Assembly (NCBI GenBank): GCA_032622095.1
Contig: CP136065.1
Coordinates: forward strand, 92,139,343 to 92,203,342
From: Siphonodentalium dalli
Lineage: Eukaryota > Mollusca > Scaphopoda > Gadilida > Siphonodentaliidae
Direction: 5' to 3'
Length of the DNA: 64,000 nt
Shown here: positions 1 through 12,111 of the stretch, one piece after another
Layout of the letters: every line of letters begins with the position of its first letter
Numbering within the stretch: position 1 is the first letter of the stretch
Made by a program: the position numbers and the translations under genes
Notes under the pieces: generated by a model
What the model was told of the DNA's origin: nothing
Databases searched by the model: none
Seen by the model: only the letters and a program-made list of their open reading frames with translations

Positions 1-3000
1 AGTGATTTTGGGGTCGTTCGGCCAAAAAACATGGCTGCCAGCAGCCATCTTGGATTTTACTCTTTGCATGACTAAATCCTTTGGCGCGGGCTACAGGTCG
101 TAGCTTCGATCGGAACATCATGAAATTTGTCATGGATGTTAACAATGACATGTAGATGGGAACGAGTGATTTTGGGGTCGTTCGGCCGAAAAACATGGCC
201 GCCAGCAGCCATCTTGGATTTTACTCTTTGCATGACTAAATCCTTTGGCCCGGGCTACAGGTCGTACCTTTGGTCTGATCTTTATGAAATTTGTCATCAA
301 TGTTGACATTGACATGTAGATGGGAACGAGTTATTTTGGGGTCATTCGGCCAAAAAACATGGCCGCTGGCAGCCATCTTGGATTTCAAGATTCAATCCAT
401 TGGCGCGGGCTACAGGTCGTACTGTTCATCTGATCATCATGAAATTTGTCATTGATGTTAATAAGATTTTTTAAATTCAATGCATTGGCGCGGGCTACAG
501 GTCGTACTGTTCGTCTGATCATCATGAAATTTGTCATGGATGTTAATATTGACAGGTAGATGGGAACGAGTCATTTTGGGGTTGTTCGGCCAATAAACAT
601 GGCCACCAGCAGCCATCTTGGATTTTACTCTTTGCATGACTAAATCCTTTGGCGCGGGCTACAGGTCGTTGTTTTGGTCGGAAGTTTATGAAATTTGTCA
701 TGGATGTTAACACTGTCATGTAGATGGGAACGAGTGATTTTGGAGTTGTTCGGCCAAAAAACATGGCCACCAGCAGCCATCTTGGATTTTACTCTTCATG
801 ACTAAATCCTTTGGCGCGGGCTACAGGTTGTACCTTTGGTCTAATCTTTATTAAATTTGTCATCAATGTTGACATTGACATGTAGATGGGAACGAGTCAT
901 TTTGGGGTCATTCGGCCAAAAAACATGGCCGCTGGCAGCCATCTTGGATTTCAAGATTCAATCCATTGGCGCGGCCTACAGGTCATACTGTTCATCTGAT
1001 CATCATGAAATTTGTCATTGATGTTAATAATGACATGGAGATGGGAACGAGTGATTTTGGGGTCGTTCGGCCAAAAAACATGGCTGCCAGCAGCCATCTT
1101 GGATTTTACTCTTTGCATGACTAAATCCTTTGGCGCGGGCTACAGGTCGTTGTTTTGGTCGGAAGTTTATGAAATTTGTCATGGATGTTAACACTGTCAT
1201 GTAGATGGGAACGAGTGGTTTTGGAGTTGTTCGGCCAAAAAACATGGCCACCAGCAGCCATCTTGGATTTTACTCTTCATGACTAAATCCTTTGGCGCGG
1301 GCTACAGGTTGTACCTTTGGTCTAATCTTTATTAAATTTGTCATCAATGTTGACATTGACATGTAGATGGGAACGAATCATTGTGGGGTCATTCGGCCAA
1401 AAAACATGGCCGCTGGCGGCCATCTTAGATTTCAAAATTCAATCCATTGGCGCGGGCTACAGGTCGTACTGTTCGTCTGATCATCATGAAATTTGTCATG
1501 GATGTTAATATTGACATGTAGATGGGAACGAGTCATTTTGGGGTTGTTCGGCCAAAAAACATGGCCATCAGCAGCCATCTTGGATTTCAAGATTCAATCC
1601 ATTGGCGCGGCCTACAGGTCATACTGTTCATCTGATCATCATGAAATTTGTCATTGATGTTAATAATGACATGGAGATGGGAACGAGTGATTTTGGGGTC
1701 GTTCGGCCAAAAAACATGGCTGCCAGCAGCCATCTTGGATTTTACTCTTTGCATGACTAAATCCTTTGGCGCGGGCTACAGGTCGTAGCTTCGATCGGAA
1801 CATCATGAAATTTGTCATTGATGTTAACAATGACATGTAGATGGGAACGAGTGATTTTGGGGTCGTTCGGCCGAAAAACATGGCCGCCAGCAGCCATCTT
1901 GGATTTTACTCTTTGCATGACTAAATCCTTTGGCCCGGGCTACAGGTCGTACCTTTGGTCTGATCTTTATGAAATTTGTCATCAATGTTGACATTGACAT
2001 GTAGATGGGAACGAGTCATTTTGGGGTCATTCGGCCAAAAAACATGGCCGCTGGCAGCCATCTTGGATTTCAAGATTCAATCCATTGGCGCGGGCTACAG
2101 GTCGTACTGTTCATCTGATCATCATGAAATTTGTCATTGATGTTAATAAGATTTTTTAAATTCAATCCATTGGCGCGGGCTACAGGTCGTACTGTTCGTC
2201 TGATCATCATGAAATTTGTCATGGATGTTAATATTGACAGGTAGATGGGAACGAGTCATTTTGGGGTTGTTCGGCCAATAAACATGGCCACCAGCAGCCA
2301 TCTTGGATTTTACTCTTTGCATGACTAAATCCTTTGGCGCGGGCTACAGGTCGTTGTTTTGGTCGGAAGTTTATGAAATTTGTCATGTATGTTAACACTG
2401 TCATGTAGATGGGAACGAGTGATTTTGCAGTTGTTCGGCCAAAAAACATGGCCACCAGCAGCCATCTTGGATTTTACTCTTCATGACTAAATCCTTTGGC
2501 GCGGGCTACAGGTTGTACCTTTGGTCTAATCTTTATTAAATTTGTCATCAATGTTGACATTGACATGTAGATGGGAACGAGTCATTTTGGGGTCATTCGG
2601 CCAAAAAACATGGCCGCTGGCAGCCATCTTGGATTTCAAGATTCAATCCATTGGCGCGGGCTACAGGTCGTACTGTTCGTCTGATCATCATGAAATTTGT
2701 AATGGATGTTAATATTGACATGTAGATGGGAACGAGTCATTTTGGGGTTGTTCGGCCAATAAACATGGCCACCAGCAGCCATCTTGGATTTTACTCTTTG
2801 CATGACTAAATCCTTTGGTGTGGGCTACAGGTCGTAGCTTCGATCGGAACATCATGAAATTTGTCATGGATGTTAACAATGACATGTAGATGGGAACAAG
2901 TGATTGTGGGGTCATTCGGCCAAAAAACATGGCCGCTGGCAGCCATCTTGGATTTCAAGATTCAATCCATTGGCGCGGGCTACAGATCGTACTGTTCGCC

Positions 3001-4972
3001 TGATCATCATGAAATTTGTCATTGATGTTAATAATGACATGTAGATGGGAACGAGTGATTTTGGTGTCGTTCGGCCAAAAAACATGGCCGCCAGCAGCCA
3101 TCTTGGATTTTACTCTTTGCATGACTAAATCCTTTGGCGCGGGCTACAGGTTGTACCTTTGGTCTAATCTTTATGAAATTTGTCACGAATGTTGACATTG
3201 ACATGTAGATGGGAACGAATCATTGTGGGGTCATTCGGCCAAAAAACATGGCCGCTGGTGGCCATCTTAGATTTCAAAATTCAATCCATTGGCGCGGGCT
3301 ACAGGTCGTACTGTTCGTCTGATCATCATGAAATTTGTCATGGATGTTAATATTGACATGTAGATGGGAACGAGTCATTTTGGGGTCGTTCGGCCAATAA
3401 ACATGGCCGCCAGCAGCCATCTTGAATTTTACTCTTTGCATGACTAAATCCTTTGGCGCGGGCTACAGGTCGTAGCTTTGATCGGAACATCATGAAATTT
3501 GTCATGGATGTTAACAATGACATGTAGATGGGAACGAGTGATTTTGGGGTCATTCGGCCGAAAAACATGGCCGCCAGCAGCCATCTTGGATTTTACTATT
3601 TGCATGACTAAATCCTTTGGCGCGGGCTAGAGGTCGTACCTTTGGTCTGATCTTTATGAAATTTGTCATGAATGTTGACATTGACATGTAGATGGGAACG
3701 AGTCATTTTGGGGTCATTCGGCCAAAAAACATGGCCGCTGGCAGCCATCTTGGATTTCAAGATTCAATCCATTGGCGCGGGCTACAGGTCGTACTGTTTG
3801 TCTGATCATCATGAAATTTGTCATTGATGTTAATAATGACATGTAGATGGGAACGAGTGATTTTGGGGTCGTTCGGCCAAAAAACATGCAGCCAGCAGCC
3901 ATCTTGGATTTTATTCTTTTCATGACTAAATCCTTTGGCGCGGGCTACAGGTCGTTGTGTTGGTCGGAAGTTTATCAAATTTGTCATGGATGTTAACACT
4001 GACATGTAGATGGGAACGAGTGATTTTGGAGTCGTTAGGCCAAAAAACATGGCCGCCAGCAGCCATCTTGGATTTTACTCTTTGCATGACTAAATCCTTT
4101 GGCGCGGGCTATAGGTTGCCTTTGGTCTAATCTTTATAAAATTTGTCATGAACGTTGACATGTAGATGGGAACGAATCATTGTGGGGTCATTCGGCCAAA
4201 AAACATGGCTGCTGGCGGCCATCTTGGATTTCAAAATTCAATCCATTGGCGCGGGCTACAGGTCGTACTGTTCGTCTGATCATCATGAAATTTGTCATGA
4301 ATGATAACAATGACATGTAGATGTGATCGAGTCGTTTTGGGGTCATTCGGTCAAAAAACATAGCCGCCAGCAGCCATCTTGGATTTTACTCTTTGCATGA
4401 CTAAATCCTTTGGTGCGGGCTACAGGTCGTAGCTTTGGTCAGATGGTCATGAAATTTGTCATGAATTATAACAATGACATGTAGATGGGAACGAGTCGTT
4501 TTGGGGTCATTCGGTCAAAAAACATGGCCACCAGCATTTTACTCTTTGCATGACTAAATCCGTTGGCATGGGCTACAGGTCATACCTTTGGTCTGATCTT
4601 TATTAAATTTGTCATGGATGTTAACACTGACATGTAGATGGGAACGAGTGATTTTGGAGTCGTTCGGCAAAAAAACATGGCCGCCAGCAGCCATCTTGGA
4701 TTTTACTCTTTGCATGACTAAATCCTTTGGCACGGCCATCTTGGATTTCAAAATTCAATCCATTGGCGCAGTCTACAGGTCGTACTGTTAGTCTGATCAT
4801 CATGAAATTTGTAGGTCGTAGCTTTGGTCAGATCTTCATAAAATTTGTCATGGATGTTAACAATTATACGTAGATGGGAACGAGTTCTTTTGGGGTCAAT
4901 TGGCCAAAAAAAATGGCCACCAGCAGCTATCTTGTATTTTACTCTTTGCATCACTAAATCCTTTGGCGCAGG
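1..4972. repeat. Satellite array, 155-164 bp monomers with higher-order structure
   Basis: About 30 head-to-tail monomers, each carrying TAGATGGGAACGAG, a TTCGGCC motif, GCAGCCATCTTGGAT, GGCGCGGGCTACAGGTCGT and ATGAAATTTGTCAT. Monomer starts fall at 1, 165, 329, 569, 733, 895 and 1050, so spacing is mostly 155-164 bp with one longer step that contains a truncated monomer. Two monomer types alternate: one reads TTTTACTCTTTGCATGACTAA after the CATCTTGGAT box, the other reads TTTCAAGATTCAATCC. Blocks recur at about 1,685 bp (1 with 1686, 329 with 2014, 895 with 2580, and 2014 with 3701), which is a higher-order repeat. The array decays after 4250 and stops at about 4972; its left end lies outside the window. 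Every monomer has a 60-97 codon open frame on the minus strand, but these frames simply follow the repeat and are not treated as genes. Confidence 0.95.
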
Positions 4973-5474
4973 TTAGACATTTCAATTAGAACCTTTCCTA
5001 TTCCTCCATTTACTGTCAACCATTAAATTATTCCCCTACCTAAGTTGAGCTACAGTGTCATTGACACTTTCATTTTGTCATAAGCGCAATAACTCAAACA
5101 AATATTAACTGCCAATCTTGGAGTTAGCCACTGTGGTCTGCGACCTTTGATATAGGTGTAAAGTCGGTATGGTTAAACATCTGCTGATAGTGATCGGACT
5201 CTTGTTCAATATTTGTCTGTGTGGGTTGGTACTTGTGGATGAGCTACATTAGCATGCCTCATGTAATCAATCCAAATATTCCAAACAGCTAGGACATGAG
5301 TAACAATGGTGATACATATCTAAATTGTAACTTATCTTTCTGGGTGCATTCAAAAATCCACTTCAGATTGTATTGATGCTTCACTTGAACATTGAACTGC
5401 ATAAATTAGGCTAACAACTGGAATATTAAAGATGCGTCCAAGATTCAAAATCTCCAGTTACAACAAAAACAATA
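4973..5474. other. Stretch without recognised gene
   Basis: No coding sequence was recognised. Positions 5163-5212 resemble the AACATCTGCCGATCGTGATC stretch at one end of the large inverted repeat pair at 14040-14820 and 33670-34480, so this looks like a small fragment of that family. Confidence 0.4.
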
Positions 5475-5482
5475 TAAAAATC

Positions 5483-5737
5483 CAAGCCTTGAAATAGGGT
5501 GTCTGTCATTTGCAGAATGAGGTCCCCAGAGGGTGAATTTAGTGATGCTACCCCCGCATAGTGGGCTAGCATCACCAAATTCACCCTCTGTGGACCTCAT
5601 TCTGCTTACACCTCAGCAGAATGAGGTTCCCAGAGGGTGAATTTGGTGATGCTAGCCCGCTATGCGGGGTAGCATCACTAAATTCACCCTCTGGGGACCT
5701 CATTCTGCAAATGACAGACACCCTATTTCAAGGCTTG
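5483..5737. mobile_element. Palindromic hAT-type MITE with 8-bp TSD
   Basis: A 255-bp foldback element begins CAAGCCTTGAAATAGGGTG and ends with its reverse complement. The arms carry GAATGAGGTCCCCAGAGGG and GTGATGCTAGCCC and meet around a short TTACACCTCAG spacer. It is flanked by a perfect 8-bp direct repeat, TAAAAATC (5475-5482 and 5738-5745). CA...TG termini plus an 8-bp duplication are the hallmark of hAT transposition. It has no coding capacity, so it must have been moved by a transposase made elsewhere. Confidence 0.85.
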
Positions 5738-5745
5738 TAAAAATC

Positions 5746-6119
5746 TATGTATGTAGTCATCAAGGGGTTACGGATGGATTCCAAGTTCCTTATCACAACC
5801 GAAGAGGAAGCAAAGACACCTTCAAGAAAAATATAGTTCCAGTTTAAATGACCTTCAATTACAATAACATGACAAATTCAATTTAACGTCCATTTAGCTT
5901 TTTTTGGTGAAAACCAAATACGATATATATTTAAAACTAGACACCTAAGAATATCATTTTGTTATTGAAAAGTTAACAGAATAATTGTTGGTGTCCCTCT
6001 AGAATACATAAAAATCAATATCAAACAAAATATGATTTTTCAAGTAGCACTTCTCATTTCAACCATGTTATTTTAATACTCTATAGAATCTAAATAAAAG
6101 GTGAAGTCAGTTTTGTAAT
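5746..6119. other. Stretch without recognised gene
   Basis: Nothing recognisable. The short 62-codon plus-strand frame at 5662-5847 overlaps the neighbouring MITE and is not taken as a gene. The phrase AATATCATTTTGTTATTGA also occurs at 12724 and 13163, hinting at another dispersed repeat. Confidence 0.3.
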
Positions 6120-6425
6120 TAGCCTGGAACCTAGATCATGCCATGAGTCTCTAATCTAGCTTATGCCTGTAGAGATCATATTCAGATATACTCCACCAGT
6201 TTAAAACCTGCGAATTTTTTGATGTTGTGACAGGGGGAATTTATAACATTGAAAAAACAGTGCTGGTAATATATCTTAGTTTATAAATACCTGTTCTTTA
6301 ATAATGCATTTCACTGTAGGTGAAGGTTCCAACTCCAAATTGCACAATTTAAGTAACTTTGTGTGCGATTTTACTTTGCGCTGCTTGCAATCATGGCATT
6401 TCTCCAGGGTAATTATACCCCTATC
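6120..6425 (+). repeat. Dispersed direct repeat, copy 1
   Basis: Shares with 7250-7560 the ordered blocks AGTTTAAAACCTGCGAATTT, GGGGGAATTTATAACATT, a TTTCACTGTAGGTG box and TTTTACTTTGCG. The copies are 1.1 kb apart in the same orientation and are diverged. No coding function recognised. Confidence 0.6.
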
Positions 6426-6439
6426 AAAAAGCTGGCTAT

Positions 6440-6775
6440 ACTGGATTACATGCGTCCATCCGTGTATCTGTCCATCTGTCCGCTCATATATCTCAACCAT
6501 GGGTTGTTGGATCGCTATGAAATTTGGTATGCAGGTTTGGATTCAGCAAGTCTTTTAAAAGAGGGTTCACTGATGTTGTTCAGATTTTCAGTTCAAGAGT
6601 TATCCCGCTTTGTTTATCTGAAAATGTTGAATTTCCATCCGTCCGCTCTTGTATCTCAACCATGGGTTATCAGATCTTGATCAGGAGTGCTTTTAATAGA
6701 GGGTTCATTGATGTTGTTCACATTTTCCATTCCAGAGTTATCCCTCTTTAATTTGTTTATCTGAAAATGAATTTC
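6440..6775 (+). repeat. Diverged tandem dimer, 163-bp period
   Basis: Two units starting with CCATCCGT/CCGTCCGCTC and TATCTCAACCATGGGTT. The matching positions 6482 and 6645 are 163 bp apart, and each unit ends with GAGTTATCCC and TTTATCTGAAAATG. This layout (CCGTCC edge, about 160-bp unit) matches other tandem families in the window. The overlapping open frames of 75-105 codons are by-products of the repeat. Confidence 0.65.
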
Positions 6776-7249
6776 CGTTCATCATATTTTTTCACAATTT
6801 GTTTCTGACCTGCCCATATTTCAATATGTCACCATTTGGGTATCCCAGTACCATTGGTGCAACCTCTTGTTACTTCAATGTTTATTGCGATATTGGCTCA
6901 CAAAAGGAAAAAAGCATGCAATCTCGAGCTGCGACCACCATCTAATGTTTATTATTTCAATGCAAACATCTGAACCGATGAACAAACTAATTTTACACCA
7001 CCATTTCCCTGCTTTCCCATATAATTTAATTTCCACATTGAAATTTTTTTTAGACTTAAAGTTTTCCATCAGTATAAAATCTTTAGGTTCCCGTTGGAGC
7101 CCATTCAACCCCATTGAGAGAACCAATTTCGTCTGATTCTGTGTGGGGCTGGGGGGTGTTGAAATTGCATGGCTTTTGGGCCTTTATCAGTGGGTGGTAG
7201 CAATATAGAGAAAAAAACAGGTTTTGTCTGTACAAACATTTCACCTTGT
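6776..7249. other. Stretch without recognised gene
   Basis: Low-complexity AT-rich sequence with overlapping open frames of 80-90 codons on both strands. None shows a recognisable domain, and all are consistent with chance. Confidence 0.3.
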
Positions 7250-7560
7250 AACTAGGATGTGGATTGCGTTGATAGCTCAGATCATGCCACAAATCTCTAC
7301 TCTGGCTCATACACCAACAGTTCAAAACCTGGGAATTTTTTTATGTTCTGCATGACGGGGGAATTTATGACATTAAAAAAAAACACAGGTAATATGTATT
7401 TTTGTATTAAATTATGTTCCTTAATATTGTATTTCACGGTAGGTGTTGATACGAGCTCGAGATTGTATAATTTGGATGACTTTTGTGAGCCGGTTTGACT
7501 TTGCGTCGCTTACAACTTTGGAATTTTCCCCAGATAATCAATTCAATGTTTGGCTCAAAA
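7250..7560 (+). repeat. Dispersed direct repeat, copy 2
   Basis: Second copy of the element at 6120-6425, with GTTCAAAACCTGGGAATTTT, CGGGGGAATTTATGACATT, ATTTCACGGTAGGTGTTG and GACTTTGCGTCGC in the same order. Confidence 0.6.
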
Positions 7561-9232
7561 ATGTCGCTAAGTCATGTAATATCGAGCTGGGACCACTCCC
7601 AACTGTGAAATATTATTCTTGAACAGATATTATTAACAAAGAAATATGTTATCTGCGTTGTCTGTTCAAAGTTATAAAGTTCCCCGTCAGAACAGACCAT
7701 AACATGAAAAAATTCCCAGGTTTTTAATACAACAGGAACTTCTGTTGACGATTTTTTTTTGCCGAGAGTTATTCACCTTGTTTGACTTTAAAAGATGTAC
7801 GTCTTTAGTGATAATCCAGTATAATCCAGTATGAGGGAATTAAGGGATGATAGCCACCTGTGCAACTGGTTTTATATATTGGAATGCACCAGAGCTATGC
7901 CTTCTTGGACTTAGAAAATAGTAAATATTTTCTATCCTTAAAAACCGTTAGCCTTTTGAACTATGCATCTGTGGGATTATGGCACGCTTTGCGATGCAAT
8001 TGATTTTGTTTATATTTACGTGTTTAAGTTGACACTTATATGAAGGAAACTTTGTTTGCTTAACACAAATGCATTTCCTGCATCACGACACTGCTTCGAC
8101 ATAATGCACACAATAATACAGTGATAAATTAGAATCAATTCTACTTAACTGGAAATCATTGATTTTAGACCCAGCAGAGCCAATGTTGATCCAGGGACAT
8201 GCTTAGAGGGTCTCTGTTAGGGGTGGTCCTGAACCAGACCAAAAATATCCAAGTCTAGCTAGCATATTCCATTTACACCACCTAGCTGCAACTAACTTAA
8301 CTTGTCCTCAATGCCAACTGTTGGAAATGTTTCAACCTATCATAACACCCCCCTATATGGTTGAACATTTTGACAGCTGATGTCCGAAAGTATGAAAATA
8401 TATTATTCAAATTTCACACCAAATACTGGCAAGAAAAGAATAGTTTCAACCTATTTTTGGTATGAAATTTCCAACTAATACTGTGTCCCAACTCCTGAAA
8501 ATATTGCTCCCCCAATAGCTACCCCCCAATGTTGATCACATACCAGATGGGGCAGAGCTGGTTTTCAGAGGATTCTGCAAACTCCAGTTTTTGATAATCC
8601 AATCTTGTGGTAAAACGACCGAAAGTTTTCAAAATATGCGATATTTTGACTGGAATAACCAAATTTTTGAATATTTTGAGTTTAACTCATTGTATGATTT
8701 TATCCGTTTGGTATTTACTTATTTTTAATATCGGTGTGTTTTCTTTTCCCCCATGTGGTTGTGGAATACAAATTTATAAATGTGTATATAGGCTGAGTAT
8801 AGCCCAATTCGATAAATTATGCGACATAGTAATGTCACTGTCCCGAATCTCACGGTCTATAATGTATGTACATGTATATCATGCAGACACCATGGTCAGG
8901 TGATGCTCCTATATATATGTTGCGAAAAACAGTTATGAGACAAATACTATATTAGCAACTGTGTGTATATATATTGAACTCGGTCATGGTCAGATAACAT
9001 ATGGGCGCTAATCATAAATAAATATACAGGAGATATCATTGGGAAAAGTTTAGACAAACTTAGCTATATCTTTCAAGCACAGCCATGCAGCGTGATTTAA
9101 TTGTCCAATGAATTCAGTTTATATGATAATAAAAGGTTGCAGACCCCACGTACCCCGAATCGAGGTGGCTATTTGGGACGTTGGCTTTTTTAAGAACAAA
9201 GAAGTCAATTTCTGGCAAAATTTGACTGCAAC
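7561..9232. other. Long stretch without recognised gene
   Basis: No coding sequence, RNA gene or complete transposon was recognised. The 98-codon plus-strand frame at 8607-8903 is AT-driven and shows no domain. Confidence 0.35.
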
Positions 9233-9234
9233 TA

Positions 9235-9446
9235 CAGTAATGCCCTAAGTAATCGACCTCTTAACCAAAGCAGAATTATGGGTAACTTTTTAGGATTTAG
9301 TCGGAAATATGGCTTGTTGTCATTCATCGGAAAGCTCTTGGGGAGAGCTTTCCGATGAATGGCAACAAGCCATATTTCGACTAAATCCTGAAAATTTACC
9401 CATAATTCTGCTTTGGTTAAGAGGTCAATTACTTAGGGCATTATTG
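9235..9446. mobile_element. TA-flanked palindromic MITE, full copy
   Basis: A near-perfect palindrome starting CAGTAATGCCCTAAGTAATC, with AATTATGGGTAA and GGAAATATGGCTTGTTG in each arm, meeting at GGAAAGCTC around 9346. TA flanks both ends (9233-9234 and 9447-9448). This fits a Tc1/mariner-type non-autonomous element, which duplicates TA. It is the type copy for nine other occurrences in the window. Confidence 0.85.
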
Positions 9447-9550
9447 TAGACGATGTCCTGTGTGTTCTCAAAGGTGAGCCACACACCGAGTGTCAAGAGA
9501 TTGTTTTGAAGATTGCTCAATTTAGCATTATGAGAACACAAATATTATTT

Positions 9551-9839
9551 CTTAAAGGGGGACTAAATTCGTCCATTTATGGGACCATCTCCTTTTATAC
9601 TCAACAGAATATATGCAACAAATGAATGACTTGAGCCATGGATGTGTGCAAAATACACTCATGTACACTGGAGTCATAAGTTATTTATTTATTTTCAATT
9701 TTTTATTATCATGTTGTTTGCATCGTTCATAGAGCACATGGGTGTATTTTGCACTACTCCATGGCTCAAATTCATTCATTTGTTGCATATATCCTGTTGA
9801 GTATAAATGGCCAGATTTAGTGTACATTGCCCCTTTAAG
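9551..9839. mobile_element. Foldback element, CTTAAAGGGG termini
   Basis: Inverted arms of about 120 bp run from CTTAAAGGGG to CCCCTTTAAG. They share TACTCAACAGAATATATGCA and CCATGGATG/CTCCATGG boxes around an AT-rich loop. Its right arm occurs alone within 12112-12497 and 12747-13137. Confidence 0.7.
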
Positions 9840-9844
9840 TCGAA

Positions 9845-10345
9845 TCAAATAAAAATTGACCTGCGTCTTCTCAAATGTTACCCACGTACCAAATATAAAA
9901 AATTCAGTTGAATTTTGCTCAAGTTACCATCCGGACAATCCGAAGACAGCGATTTCTAAGTCGAAAAAGGGGCATAACTCCCTCAAAAATTATCGAACCA
10001 TAACCAAAATCAAACTTGACCTGTATATTCTGAAATGAAAACTAGGTACCAAATATAAAAAAATTCTGTTTGATATTGCTCAAGTTACCATGCGGACAAC
10101 TAGAAAACAGCTATTTCCAAGTCGAAAAGAGGCATAACCCTGTAACAAATCATCGGACCGTGATCAAGTTTGAACTTGGCCTGCGTCTTCTCAAATGTGA
10201 ACCACGTACATGTACCATCTATCAATACATTATGTTGAATATTGCTCAAGTATTCATTCGGACAAGCATGGATGGACGCACGCACAGACACACAGACGGA
10301 CGTGCTGATTATATTAGTCCTCCGACAAATGGGGGTGCATGACAC
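9845..10345 (+). repeat. Diverged tandem repeat, 161-167 bp period
   Basis: About three units. The shared GCTCAAGT box lies at 9917, 10078 and 10245. Units carry TTGACCTGCGTCTTCTCAAA, ACCAAATATAAAAAATTC, a CGGACAA box and CATAAC(T/C)C. The block ends at 10261-10345 in GGACGCACGCACAGAC and CAGACGGACGTGC, the GACGGACG-type edge seen in other families here. No gene. Confidence 0.75.
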
Positions 10346-10554
10346 CCTCATATATTGATAAACTGAGTATATATTCTCTGATCGTTGGGACGAAGTGTTT
10401 GTAGTTTGCACACCGGTAATTACTGTATGATCTGCTAGCAATTTATAATGATATATTGCAGAGTTTGCCTGGGAGTTACTGAAAAAACTTAGTTCAAGTT
10501 TCCTTCAACATATAAACCAGCTAGTGAACTCGATAGGGATAATACACTGGTTTA

Positions 10555-10692
10555 CAGTAATGCCCTAAGTAATTGACCCCTTAACCACAGCATAATTATG
10601 GGTAACTTTTCAGGATTTAGTAGGAATTATGGCTTGTTGCCATTCATCGGAAAGCTGTGTGGTTAAGGGGTCGATTACTTAGGGCATTACTG
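10555..10692. mobile_element. TA-flanked palindromic MITE, internally deleted copy
   Basis: Both termini and TA flanks are present, but most of the right arm is missing: sequence jumps from GGAAAGCTG directly to TGTGGTTAAGGGGTCGATTA. Confidence 0.8.
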
Positions 10693-11274
10693 TACGTCAA
10701 AGTACGGTTAATTTTAATCCACTTTATCATACAAATAAATATGCTACATTTATCAGAATGAGTGACATCTTAGTCATAATGATGTATTATAACCAATCTG
10801 TTGTGTTAAATTGTGCACAGACTATGCTGTGTAATTAGGAGTAGCCTCATATTTTATCTGTTTGTTTGTTTATACGCATAGAGAGAAAACCCGAACTGTT
10901 AAGAAGTTCTTGAGGTCAAATGGGTTCGCATTATTTTGAAGTTATGTAAACATATGCGATAAAATATATTTTTCTCATTAAATTACTATTTCAGTTGACA
11001 ACTAGATCTTGTAGAGTTCACAAAAATAATGTTTTTTTATGGAATAAATTTAACCTGCATCGTTACAATTGTTAAACAACTGTGGAAATTTATTACCGTC
11101 ATTGGTGATTTTAGATGAGCAGGCAATTTACACTAAAAGTCTGCTATAGAACAGCAAGGCAACCATACTTAGTTATCCCTACCGATTTCACTAGCTGGTT
11201 TAAGTCATCAAAGGACACTTGGACTAGTACGAACCCCTAAACCAATAACCGTTACCCTGATCTAGACATCAGGC
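10693..11274. other. Stretch without recognised gene
   Basis: AT-rich, with no recognisable coding or transposon ends. Confidence 0.35.
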
Positions 11275-11700
11275 CGACTTTAAAGATGCATAATCCGAAT
11301 TAACTACTATTTCTTTGGCTTTGTGGGTTGGGGGGGGGGGGTGGTAGGTAATAATATTTGATTCAAGTCGAGGAACCCACCCATCAAAGCTCAGTTATTT
11401 CCAGAGATTTTTATTTTTTGGCGGCCTGGCAAATATTCGTCAAGCCGACGATCTCGGACCAAATTGCGGATGAAGATGGATAACACTAAAATTAGGTGGC
11501 TTTGGTGTAAGATATTTGACAATCCGGCCAAATTTCGTTGTACATAATGTTGACAAATAACACTTTTTGAGCAATTCTATACTATATTTACAGTGGTTAG
11601 CATTATTTTTTAGCAATTAATCGATTCTGGTAACTGAAGCTGCATTTCAAGAAATGTGATATGGGGACATCAAATCGGATTGAGTATCTTTAACACAAAA
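11275..11700 (+). repeat. Dispersed repeat with GATGAAGATGGATAAC motif, copy 1
   Basis: Matches 17862-18440 (same strand) and 59765-60225 (opposite strand). Shared order: AGATGCATAATCCGAATTAA, CTATTTCTTTGGCTT, a variable G run, GAGTCGAGGAAC, GCGGATGAAGATGGATAAC, CAAATTTCGTTG, then CAGTGGTTAGCATTATTTT. The G run is ten long here (near 11331-11342) and variable elsewhere. Class unknown; it may be a non-autonomous element. Confidence 0.7.
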
Positions 11701-11809
11701 TGTTTCATGCACAAATGCATGGGTATAAACTCATGCACTGATGTGCTTATATTTTGCATAATCGTATACATTACAGCCTGTTTCTTTTAGTTTTACATAA
11801 GCTGTGAAT

Positions 11810-11853
11810 GATTGATTGATTGGGGTTTATTGTCGCTTTAGCCACTAAGGCCA
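11810..11853 (-). mobile_element. Extremely 5'-truncated LINE insertion with 16-bp TSD
   Basis: A 44-bp insert begins GATTGATTGATTGGGG and is flanked by the direct repeat TACATAAGCTGTGAAT (11794-11809 and 11854-11869). On the minus strand its end reads CCCCAATCAATCAATC, the same tail as the big LINE at 51267-57366. It is the last few dozen bases of an I/Nimb-type LINE copy inserted by target-primed reverse transcription. Confidence 0.85.
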
Positions 11854-12019
11854 TACATAAGCTGTGAATAATGTGTTGTTGTATGCAAACGTTGTAAGTG
11901 CATGTCACCTATAAACTGTGTTGAAGATATATAACTAGCTGAAACAGGCCCCGAAGGGAGCCTTTATTCAGTGCCGTAGGGGCCTGTGGCTCCTTTGTTC
12001 AATAGGAGTAAACCGCCTC

Positions 12020-12111
12020 TGTGTGGCCCTCATAAAACACCCTGGTAAAAACCAGGTAAACCATGGTTTACCAGGCTCTTCTCTGGTAAAATGTGGTAAA
12101 GTCAGGTTTAC
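12020..12111 (+). repeat. CTGGTAAA/CCAGGTAAA short inverted and direct motifs
   Basis: Clustered CTGGTAAA, ACCAGGTAAACCATGG and CATGGTTTACCAGG words form overlapping small hairpins at the head of the direct repeat that follows. Confidence 0.5.

Noticed and set aside
543-4954. Series of 60-97 codon minus-strand frames with similar peptides
   Set aside because: They recur with the satellite monomer, shift in length with each indel, and have no domain. They are by-products of the repeat.
1-4972. CRISPR-like regular repeats
   Set aside because: The whole 155-164 bp unit is repeated without unique spacers, and the DNA is animal-like.
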